A stretch of DNA of 64,000 nt from Opisthocomus hoazin. Lineage: Eukaryota; Chordata; Aves; Opisthocomiformes; Opisthocomidae. The notes under the pieces were generated by a model. The model did no database searches. It was not told the origin of the DNA and worked only from the letters and a program-made list of their open reading frames with translations. The translations under genes and the position numbers were made by a program. This document shows positions 40,403 through 50,800 of this stretch, piece after piece (the stretch's first letter is position 1; every line of letters begins with the position of its first letter). The stretch is taken from positions 2,414,802-2,478,801 of the forward strand of contig NC_134418.1 of NCBI RefSeq assembly GCF_030867145.1, in the 5' to 3' direction.

Positions 40403-42012
40403 TTCTCCGTGCAAAAGCAGGTAAGCTACTCGCTTCCGTTTATCCTTGAGAGCATCCTGGTTTATAATTCGCTTTTCCTGAAACAATACCCTAATGAAGA
40501 AAATAACTTCCTGACTGGCTGCTCATTAGTCTAGATCAAACTTTAATCCAGTAAAGAAGATTTTAATGTATTGCTTCCTTTATGCTGCATTTATGAGTTG
40601 GCCAGCTGGGCGGCTGTAACGCTGTAGAGCGCAAAACCGTAGCATGAAGTCATTGGACATGCTCGTCGTCGGCTTGGGGAAGGAATTCAGCCCAACTGCT
40701 GTAAATGGAAAAGACACGATTCTTTCACACGAGCAAGGTTTGAAAGTCAAACTTTTATTAATATTTTTCTCCCTACATCAGCAGATAAACTGAATTCTCC
40801 AGGCCAAATTAGACCCTGCGGGAGGGTGAATGACCTCCTCATGACAAATGAAATCCATGTTGATTAATACACTTCTTGGAAGGCACTCAAATTCCATGGT
40901 GATGAGGACAGTTGTAAGAGGTCTTGACAGGGGAGAAGGTTATTTTCCTAATACAATCTAATTTTATTCATGTACCCGTGTGCTGCAGCCCTGTCTCTTT
41001 CTAGCTTTATCAGAAGCTACTTCAGACTTGTCTTCATGATGGAAAAGAAAGGAGAAGCTCCAGCTTGTTTGGGAAAAGTTGTGTTGGCTCCTCCACCCGA
41101 GTTCGATTTGGCTCGTCCCATGAATCACCGCCGCAGGGGGCTTGCCGCTGGCCTCTGCCAAGTCTCGTTGAGTCATCTGTGGAGTAGTCAGCCCTGGCCT
41201 TCCCCTGGAGGAGAGCGAGTCTCCTGGGCTCTGGGGCTTGGGTCTGGAGGAGGTGGCATGCCAGCTATGCACCGTGGCCTCCCGAACGCCTGTGCACAAG
41301 GAGCTGCGGTCCTGCAGCACCTTGTGCAGATTGAAGAGTCGTTTTGATGGGAGGTGAGGTGACATCGGGTCTAAGGAGACACTTTTTTTGGTCTATCAAG
41401 GCCCAGGTTTTTATGACTGGCGTAGAGCTGTTTTACTCTGTTACAATCGTCCTTGTCCTTTGCTGAAGGCTGAGACCATTTGTGGCAAAGACCCAAAGTG
41501 CGGGACCCCGGCGGGTGTCCTGAGGACACCTCCTACGCTGGTGTGACACGGCGTGCTGGTGGCCTCCTCCGTGGCCATGAAGAACGAGTGCCTGGGAAGA
41601 CAGGCGCACGCTGAATATAGACACCAAGGGGCCCTCGCTGTCTTTAACTCCACGGTTGTGAGGGATCCCCCCGCCCCTGCTTCACACGTGCTGCTCTTGG
41701 CTTACGCCCGGACGCAGGATCTCGGGCTCAGCTGCCAGGCTGCGCGACCCAGCTGCAGACCACGGTCGGGTGCCACAGCTTCTGTCGGCTTTTGTCAGCA
41801 GAGCTATCAAGTGATGGAGGCTGTAGGCAGGGGGGAAGAACGCCTGTTCCTTTGCACAAAAAGCCCTTTTGTAAGCTGCTCTGGATAACCACCAGCCGTC
41901 GCCACCCCCAGCCCTGCGCAGGGCCACGTACTTCTCCACGGCCAACGACCACGCTCGGGTTCCCCGCGCCGGTGGGAAGCAGAGACGCTTCCGCCTTCAC
42001 CTACCGCTGAGA

Positions 42013-42312
42013 CAGAATCACAGAATAGTAGGGGTTGGCAGGGCCCTCTGCGGGTCACCCAGTCCAACCCTCCTGCTGAAGCAGGGTCACCTACAGCAGT
42101 CTGTAGAGGACCTTGTCCAGGCGGGTCTGGAATATCTCCAGAGAAGGAGACTCCACAGCCTCCCTGGGCAGCCTGGGCCAGGGCTCTGTCACCCTCAGAG
42201 GGAAGAAGTTCTTCCTCCTCTTTAGCTGGAGCTTCCTCTGCTTCCGTTTGTGCCCGTTGCCCCTTGTCCTGTCACTGGGCACCACTGGAAAGAGCTTGGC
42301 CCCGTCCTCCTA
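42013..42312 (-). mobile_element. CR1 LINE fragment
   Basis: Begins CAGAATCACAGAATAGTAGG; TCAGTCTGTAGAGGACCTTG replaces the usual sequence. It ends abruptly at CCCCGTCCTCCT, a 5' truncation. Confidence 0.9.
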
Positions 42313-43448
42313 AAGACCATGCGACCTTCAGTAGTCTGCGCTGGTTGAGAAAGTGGAGAAATGAGGGGAAAATTGTCACGCAACCCGCAGCAGCGGTGAA
42401 GTTGCGCTGGGGAGACGGGCTGCCAGGGGAAGGCTTCCTCTGGCTCACGGTCCCTGCTCCGTCCCAGCCCCTGGCTCACCCCTCCGCAGCAGTCCTGCCC
42501 ACCAGCTGCCCTTTCTTGGAAAGACATTCGCAGCTCTCCGTAGCGCGGCCTCGTCCCTCTGGGCCTTGCTGCTGCTGGTTTCCTGGTGGCTGGACGCCCC
42601 GTCGTGCGTTGGGACCTCTCCTAGTTGTGTGCCAGGCTGCTGATCTACAGCTGCTCTGCCAAGCTGCCTGGGTCCAAGCAGGGACGGCAATGCCCCCTCT
42701 TTCTCACCATACTTGCACAGGTTTATTTTTTGGAGTGACTTCATTTTTTGCAGCGTTTGTCTTTCTGCAGAGGTGATGTGGGACCTGCCCAGCCCCTCCA
42801 CGGCGAGCTTCAGCAGGAGACCACCTTCAAGCTTCACGGAGATCTTCCTGGTGCTCCGCAAAGCTTGACCCAGAAAGGGCAGAAGACGCTTGGGAGACCT
42901 TGAGGTGAGAGCGAGGTGTTGCTAAACGGCGTTAACCCACCCGAAAAACGCTGTGGCTGGAGCTGCTGGGGCCCGGAAGGTGCTCAGGAAGGCTCGCTGA
43001 TGCTGCCCAGATGTTCGCATCTGGCGGTTGCACCCGAGGACCCTGCTCGCAGGACCTCGACGCGTCTTTCGGTGCCAGGCGGGCTCTGGCCGTGCTGCTG
43101 GGGCTGCACCAGTTTGGTTTGCCCTTTCTGCTGGGAAACCCCAGAAAAGTCCGCCGGCCGTTCCTCTCCCGAGATGCCACCTCGGGAGATCCCCAGCGCA
43201 CCTCGGGCGAGGGTGCCTTGCAGCCGCCCCCGTTGTGAGAGTAAAATCGCTCGCCAAGCTTTAATTACTAGCGGTAATCAATGTTATTATCGGGCCTTCA
43301 ATAACCGTTGATGAATCCTTGCCCTGAAATTTGGAGGAGAGTCGGGGGGACCCCGGGGGAGGACGCAAAAGGGCTGAAGCCGAGCAGGGGAGGTGCGGGC
43401 TCTCCCCGCGCCCGCTGTGCTTTGATGGGGCTGGATGCTTGCACCTAA

Positions 43449-43608
43449 ATTTTAATTAATATTAATATTCTTAACATTAATAATATCAATATTAATATCA
43501 ATATCAACATTAACATTAACATTAATATTAATATTAATATTAATATTAATATTAATATTAATATTAATATTAATATTATTAATATTACTAGTAACATTGA
43601 TATTAACA
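43449..43608 (+). repeat. ATT/AAT trinucleotide-hexanucleotide satellite
   Basis: About 160 bp of almost pure A/T built of ATTAAT-type units with interspersed ATCAAT and AACATT variants at the left and a near-perfect (ATTAAT)n array at 43527-43579. It sits directly against a C/G-run-rich CpG island. Confidence 0.95.
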
Positions 43609-43609
43609 G

Positions 43610-44860
43610 CGGTGGGGTGTATTGGGGGTTGCACGGGGGTCTCTGCTCCGTCGTGGGATTGAATGGGGGGGTTTAATTGCCTCCCCCCCCCTTGCTGTGC
43701 AGGCAGCCCCCCGGTCCCCCCCGGGTTCCCCCCCCGCAGGGAGGGGGTGCAGCGAGGAGTTGGGGGGGGGGAGCCTGGGAGCCGCCTTCTCCGCCGGTCT
43801 GGTTTTCATTAAGCGGCCCCGGCCGGGCCAAGAACCACAGCAATAAATAAAAGCGAACAATACCCGACCCCCCCCCCCCCCAGCCTCCCAGCCCAGGACC
43901 CCGCCTGGGAAAGGGGGCTCGGGCGAGAGGGGCCGGGCCGGGCTGGGGGGAGGGCTTGGGGGGGGGCGGAGGGAACCCGAGAGCATAAGAGGGGAAGGCA
44001 GGGCCGGCGGCAGCGAGCGGAGGCGGTGACAGCCCCGGGGAGAGGCGGCATGGCCGGGCGGGCCCCCCATCCCCGTCCCGTCCCCCCCCCCCGGGGCTCG
44101 GCTGCTTTGCGGGGGGACCGCGTCTTTCTGTTGGGGTTGCTGCTGCTGCTCCCCGGGCGGGGGGATGCTGCCGGAGGGGCAGGTAAGGGGGGGTACCCGG
44201 GGGGGTGCGGGTGGATGTGGGGCTGGGGAGGGGGGTTTCGCATCCTTAGGGTCCGACCACCCTCCCTTCGGCCCCATCGAGCTGCTGGGGATGTGCCCCC
44301 CCCCCCCCCCCCGCCACCCCCAAATCTCCCCGGCGCGTCCCCCAAGGGTCCCCACGCTGTGTGGACTGGTTGGGATGGGGGGGCTGGGGCCAGCCAGCTT
44401 CCCCCCACCCCCGAGAGAGGGGATGGATGCTGCTCCCCGCCCCCCCAAACACCAGAGACTCCCCCCATCCCGCACCTCCCCGCAACCCCCGCAGCTGCGG
44501 GCAGCGGCACCTCGGGAGGGAGCTGGCGGGCGCCTGTTTTGGGGTGAAACTTGGCTTTTCCTGCTGCTGAGGAAATCCGTTGCTTTCCCTGGAGCTCCCA
44601 TCGCTTTTCAAATTGGGGAGCGGGGTGCCTGGGTGGGTTCAGCCTCCCGCCGTCCCTCTCCTCCAACCCTCAATCCTTCCCCAGCCCCACTGAGAAGCTG
44701 CCCCTGACGCTTCCCCACGCAAAGCTCAATTTTTATTGTTCTTATTTTTCGCTTCCGAGCTTTGCCGGCTTCGCTGCCGCCGCCGCAAAGAAGTTTTCCG
44801 GCGACTCCGAGCGAGACGCGTGCGAGCCCCGCAGCTGGGAGAGGCACAGGGAGGGTGGTG
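43610..44860 (+). promoter_or_regulatory. CpG island / promoter region of ADAM33
   Basis: Very GC-rich, with dense CpG and many G or C runs of 7 to 17 (for example C17 at 44296-44312). It spans the first coding exon and the ATG at 44050. TATA is not evident; ATAAATAAAAG (43843-43853) and GCATAAGAGG (43983-43992) are only weak candidates. The start site is not determined. Confidence 0.75.
44050..44182 (+). CDS. ADAM33: ADAM33 exon 1: start and signal peptide
   Basis: ATG at 44050 has a good context (GGCGGCATGG). The reading frame is open upstream to a GTG at 44026, but there is no earlier ATG in frame in that stretch. The exon encodes a Pro/Arg-rich lead of about 24 residues, then [20 protein letters not shown], a hydrophobic signal core. 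Donor GTAAGG at 44183; phase 1 out. The lead before the core is long for a signal peptide. Confidence 0.85.
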
Positions 44861-47800
44861 GGAGCCAGAAACCTCAGTTTTGCTTTAAATCGTGGAATCG
44901 TAGGTTGGAGAAGACCTCTGAGACCACCAAGTCCAACCATCCAGGGGAGCGGAGGGGAAAGCTGGGCTTCAGCTGGTGCCTGGGCGCTGCGGGGTTCGGC
45001 TTCGGGCTCGGGCATCCCCCAAACGCGGGGCTGCCCGGCTGACACGGGGCCAAGATCCCTGATGCCAAAGCAACAGCATTCCCAGGGAGGGCTGGGAACG
45101 AGCGTGTCTTCCAGGAAAAGAAAAGAACGGAGAGGGGGAGTGGGAAACCCTCTCCGCGCTGCGTTTGGGTTTATTTGACTTAGGCTTTTCAGGCCCCGTC
45201 TCGTGCTCTGAGTCTCTCCGATTCCCAGCAAAAGCTACAGTCGAAAAAGCACGAAGCTTAATATCATAACCCAGAGGTTTTTAGGACGTGGCCCCAAGCC
45301 CAGCCCCCTAATCCCTGCAGAACGGCTGCCCCTCTCCTCCCCTCCTCTCCCCAGACAGCGTGGGAGAAAGACGGGCGCTGCGGCGTCTCCCTGCCCTTCT
45401 ACCCCTGCAGCAGCCAGCGGAGGAAAAAATAGGGTGTTTTTTTGTTATTTTCCCCCTCTTTTCTCCATACTGGGAAGGCAGCAAACCCCCCTGGAGCTGA
45501 ACATTGGTCGCATCGCGGCCGTGCCTCAGTTTCCCCACCAGAAAAGGAGGCTTGGATGTGGCTGGGGGGGGCTGGAGGGCCCCATGAAGGCTTTCGGAGG
45601 AGGTGAGGGGAAGGAAATTGGGATCGTGCCACCACCTTATCTACAGTTATTCCTGGCATCTGATTTCGTGCTATATATAATGAAAGCTGATTAAATGCCA
45701 CTGTGCGATAGCGCCGGGCGCGTCCCGGGGCCTGGGGGGACAGACGTGGCCGGGCTGGGTGGCTCGATCGCGTTCAACCCTCAATCTGCAGCTCCCAACC
45801 AAGAACTTCCAGGGTTTGTTTTACTTTTTTTCCCTCTTTACTTTTCAATAACTTCATCTTTCCCCCAGCCAAATCCCCCCAGATGGTTGCAGGGGGAACC
45901 AAAACAAGCGTATAAAATTATAAAGCCGTAAGCCCTGTTATTCCACTCCCTTGGTAAATAACTTCGCCCTGCGCTCGGAAGGTTGTTGGATCCAAGCTTT
46001 CACTGAGAACATTTGGCTTGGCGAGGGCGGTCCAGCCCTTGACATTTTTGCTAGACCTCATCTCCTCTCCGCAGCATCTTCAGATTTGATCTTTATTATT
46101 TTTTTTTTTCTGCTGTTGTCCCGGCTCAAGTCGTCGGTTGCCGCTCGCTCTGCTGCCATCAGAGGCAGCCACATTGTTTAGGGGGAAAAAAAAAAAAGAA
46201 TCTTAGAAAGTCTGCCTGTCTCGAGCCAAGGAATTGCTTGTGCTGCTCTGCCCGGGGGAGCTGGGATGGCTCAGAGAAACCCGTAATGTGCTGCAGCTAT
46301 TTGAGCTCCGCTGCTCCCTGCTCGAGCCCGGCTCTGGCTGGAAAAATGACGGCTCGGTTTCTGGGGGGGTCGAACCGTGCTTCCCCGTCCCGTCAATGAC
46401 CACAATCAACAATCTGAAAGCGTAAATCCCCCCCAAAAAGCTGTTTGTGGGATGCGGGAGAGATGGAGCCGGCGGGAGGATGCGCAGCCCCTGCCCTCGC
46501 CCCGGGCTGGGGTGCTCAGGGGGTGCTGGGGGGGTTTGCCTGGGCTGGTTGGTGATGGCCGGGACGTCAGCGGGGTCAGGGTGGTGCCACCCACGTGCCA
46601 GCTGCTTCGTCTGGGTAGGTTTTGGGGGATTTGGGACCTGGGTGAGCGGTGATGCTTCTGGGAGGCAGCGATGAGGGCGCTGGCTTGGGGAGGGGTCAAC
46701 GCTTCGGCTTTGCCCTGGTGTCCATCACCCAGAACCACCCCAGAGGTGGCCCTGGACATCAGCCACGGCCCCCAGCGCTGCCTCTTCCCCCCGTTTCTCT
46801 CTTGACGTGGCCGTGGAGGAGCTCCCGCTCTCAGGGACTTGCAAGGTGTGTTCACACGCTCACTGGGTCTTCTCTTCTCCAGGGCCACCGTCCCACGGAG
46901 AGCGGGTCACGCCGCACTGGCTGCTCAGGGGCCGCAGCAGGCGAGCCGTCAGCCTGGATGAAAAGGTAAGGGCAGAGGACGGTTCCTCTCCCCCACGCCA
47001 CATGTCCTGCACCTGGAGGTCATCACGGTGGGACTCGGATGGAGACGTTGAGTTTGCAGAAAGGGGAGCAGGTTGTTGAGTTTGCAGGACCCGTCACCTT
47101 GTGCTGGTGACGAGCAGGGAGAGCAGAGGATGCAACAGTGAGTTAATTAAATCTGGCCTGAACTATAGGAAGGATGGCCAAGAGCTACAGGGCAAGTGGA
47201 AAGGGGTTGGGTGCTTGGAGAGAGGAGGTGGAGGTAATTCATCAGGCTGGTGGTTTGGCCAGGACAGACAGACCCAGAGGTATTTGCTAGCGGGAAACTG
47301 CTGCGGGATATAAGAGCGGTGTCCTTAGCAAAAACCGCGGAGAAGCCAGGCACAGAGAGGACCTCTCTTCCCAGGGCTGCTCTGCTGGCCGTCGCACCCC
47401 CCCTGCCACCCCCACCGTCTCCAAATGCAGTTCATGAGACGCTTGTGGTCACCCTCGCCCGGGTTTGGTGCCTTGCCGGGTTCTGGGGACGAGCGGCTCC
47501 GCAGCTGCCCATCGGCTGCAGCAGCTGGTCCTCAAACCTGGCAGCTGGGAGGGTCTTGGGGGCTGTGGTCCCCTTCGGAGCAGATCGGATCGCTTCCCAG
47601 CACGACAAGCACCAGTGGGGATGGTTGCAGGAAACCGTTGTGTTTTGAGGCTGAGCAGATTCACTGCTCAGAAGACTCAGTGCTAGGAAGTGACTTTCTC
47701 TGGTGGCATCTCCCTGGATGAGGACGCGGCTTTGAAGCCACCTGAGATGCCTCAGTGCTGGGAAGTGACCTTCTCTGATGGCATCTCCCTGGGTGAGGAC

Positions 47801-50800
47801 ACGGCTTTGAAGCCACCTGAGATGCCTCAGTGCTGGGAAGTGACCTTCTCTGGTGGCATCTCCCTGGATGAGGACGCGGCTTTGAAGCCACCTGAGATGC
47901 CTCAGTGCTGGGAAGTGACCTTCTCTGGTGGCATCTCCCTGGATGAGGACGTGGCTTTGAAGCCACCTGAGATGCCTCAGTGCTCAGAAGTGACCTTCTC
48001 TGGTGGCATCTCCCTGGGTGAGGACACGGCTTTGAAGCCACCTGAGATGCCTCAGTGCTGGGAAGTGACCTTCTCTGGTGGCATCTCCCTGGATGAGGAT
48101 GGGGCTTTGAAGCCACCTGAGATGCCTCAGTGCTCAGAAGTGACCTTCTCTGGTGGCATCTCCCTGGGTGAGGATGCAGGTTTGAAGCCACCTGAGATGC
48201 CTTAGTGCTGGGAAGTGACCTTCTCTGGTGGCATCTCCCTGGATGAGGATGGGGCTTTGAAGCCACCTGAGATGCCTCAGTGCTCAGAAGTGACCTTCTC
48301 TGGTGGCATCTCCCTGGGTGAGGATGCAGGTTTGAAGCCACCTGAGATGCCTTAGTGTTGGGAAGTGACCTTCTCTGGTGGCATCTCCCTGGATGAGGAT
48401 GGGGCTTTGAAGCCACCTGAGATGCCTCAGTGCTCAGAAGTGACCTTCTCTGGTGGCATCTCCCTGGGTGAGGATGCAGGTTTGAAGCCACCTGAGATGC
48501 CTTAGTGCTGGGAAGTGACCTTCTCTGGTGGCATCTCCCTGGGTGATGACGTGGCTTTGAAGCCACCTGAGATGCCTCCAAGTGAGACCTCCTTGCTCCA
48601 GGCAGGAGATACCGAGGAGGGGAGTCAGCCCCGAGGAGCTGGGTAATGACTTTTCCCAGGGGAACTGGGAGCACCGCTCCTGTCCACATTGGCTGCTGAC
48701 AATCCTGCTTCTGCGGTAGCTGAAGTCGCCCATCGCGTTGGGGATGCTGTGGTCAGCCTGCAGAAATGTCACCTCCCTTCCCAGCAGCCCCGGATCCGTC
48801 TGTATTTAGGTCAGAGGACATTTATTTTGGGCAGCAGGAGATTTATTTACACTCCTGCTAACACCTCGCTGCCCGGAATTGTGCTGGGTGGGTGCAAATC
48901 ACAGGGGGGGTCGGGACTCGCCGGGGGACCCCAGGGCTGGTGGGGCTGGGGTGGCCAGCAGTCGGGGTTTCTGGGCAGGTCCTGGCCTGTTTCCCAGCAT
49001 CTGCTCCGCTTCTGCTGGCTCCAGCCAGCCCAAAACAAGGAGGCTCCTGTTCCTCGGAGCGGGGGGAAGCAGAGGAGATGGAAGGTGGTGTCCTGGGCTC
49101 GGTGGTCGCAGCCCGGAGCGGGGAGGCTTCGTGGGGGAAGGACGGTGGCAACCAAAGGATGGGGTCAGGGCGAGCAGGTTCCCCACGCGCAGACAGAGCC
49201 CCAAACCGGCCCTTTTTGCCTTGTTGTGGCGGCCGTGTGTATTTTTAGGATCAATTTAGTCCTCTCCATCCCCGCCCCGTCTCCTCCTGCCCTCCAGCAA
49301 AGATCCTGGAAATGAACACAGCCACGTGATTGCCACCAGCCCGCTCTGTCCGGGCAGGGCTGGCTTTCGGGGCAGGAGCCTGCGAAGAGACAACTGTCGT
49401 GAAATCACAGAATCCCAGAATGGCAAGGGTTGGCAGGGACCTCTGTGGGTCACCCAGCCCAACCCCCTGCCCAAGCAGGGTCACCCACAGCAGGCTGCAC
49501 AGCACCGCGGCCAGGCAGGGCTGGAATATCTCCAGAGAAGGAGACTCCACAGCCTCCCTGGGCAGCCTGGGCCAGGGCTCCGTCACCCTCAGAGGGAAGA
49601 AGTTCTTCCTCGGGTTCAGCTGGAGCTTCCTCTGCTTCAGTTTGTGCCCGTTGCCCCTTGTCCTGTCACTGGGCACCACTGGAAAGAGTCTGGCCCCGTC
49701 CTCCTGACCCCCACCCTGCAGATATTTAGAGGCATTTCTAAGGTCCCCTCTCAGCCTTCTCTTCTCCAGGCTGAACAAGCCCAGCTCCCTCAGCCTCTCC
49801 TCATAGCAGAGATGCTCCAGTCCCCTCCTCATCCTCGTAGCCCTCTGCTGGACTCTCTCCAGTAGCTCCTCATCTTTCTTGAACTGGGGAGCCCAGAACT
49901 GGACACAGGACTCCAGATGGGGCCTCCCCAGGGCAGTGCAGAGGGGGAGGAGAACCTCCCTCGCCCTGCTGCCCACACTCCTCCTGGTGCAGCCCAGGAT
50001 CCCATTGGCCTTCTTGGCACCCAGGACACGCTGCTGGCTCATGCGTGGCGACCACCCCGAGGCTCCTCCGTCCCTGCCTGGGGGGCTGCTCCTCTGCGCG
50101 GCGGGTGGGACGCTGCGGGGTGGCCGGTGCCCGGGGGGACGTCACCGCGTCTCCTTTCCCTTCTCCCTGAGGAGCGAGGTCGAGACTGCACGGAGAGGAG
50201 GAAGAGGAGGAGGATGGTGGTGGTGGCCCTGCGGTCCCATCGTTGTGTGCGGGCTGGCACGGTGCTGGGGGGGCCCGGACCCTGCCTGCCCCCCTCTACA
50301 CCCTCCACTCTCCCATTGTTCGGGGCTGAGCTCCCCACGAGCTCGACGGCTCCCGGCACACATGGAAGCGATTTTGGAGAGGCCGGGGAGGAGGTCGTGG
50401 GGACTCTGATTGCAAACAGCTCCCTCCTCGCCACCAGCTTGGGGTGGGATCCTGCCCCGCTGCTGCCGACATCCTCCTCCTCCCGCTCCTTCCCCCGGGC
50501 TCGGAGCACGGAGCGAAGGCTCCCAGAGCTGACCGGGGGCTTTTCCAGCCCTTCAGAGCTGGAAACAGAGGTTGTGTCCAGCATCCTGGCCTGGGGGTCC
50601 CACCAGTGTCCAGCCTGGAGGCACGGGAGTCCCCTGTCCCCACCCTGGGGACGCAGCCAGCCTGTTCTGCAGCCTGGGCTGTTCCCTGCCTTATTTCTTT
50701 CCCTTTGTAATTGCTTTTTCCCGAGCGTGGTTTCTGGCTGTGGTGGTTTTAAACTGGAAGAGGGTGGGTTTAGATTGGACACAAGGAAAAAATTCTTTGC

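Larger units (their letters stand above)
35131..43443 (+). other. intergenic region between ALMS1 and ADAM33
   Basis: About 8.3 kb. It holds four CR1 fragments (35961, 37360, 40122, 42013). The remaining blocks (35131-35960, 36552-37359, 38303-40121, 40403-42012, 42313-43443) have no open frame with recognisable homology or splice structure. GC content rises from about 41,000 on. Confidence 0.6.

Noticed and set aside
43603..44666. Long - strand open frames (332 and 285 codons) across the CpG island
   Set aside because: Stop codons are rare in such GC-rich DNA. The peptides are Pro/Gly/Arg-rich and overlap the real ADAM33 exon on the other strand.
47661..48689. A 342-codon - strand open frame
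   Set aside because: It follows from a 75-bp (multiple of 3) repeat unit lacking stops; no promoter, splice or homology support.
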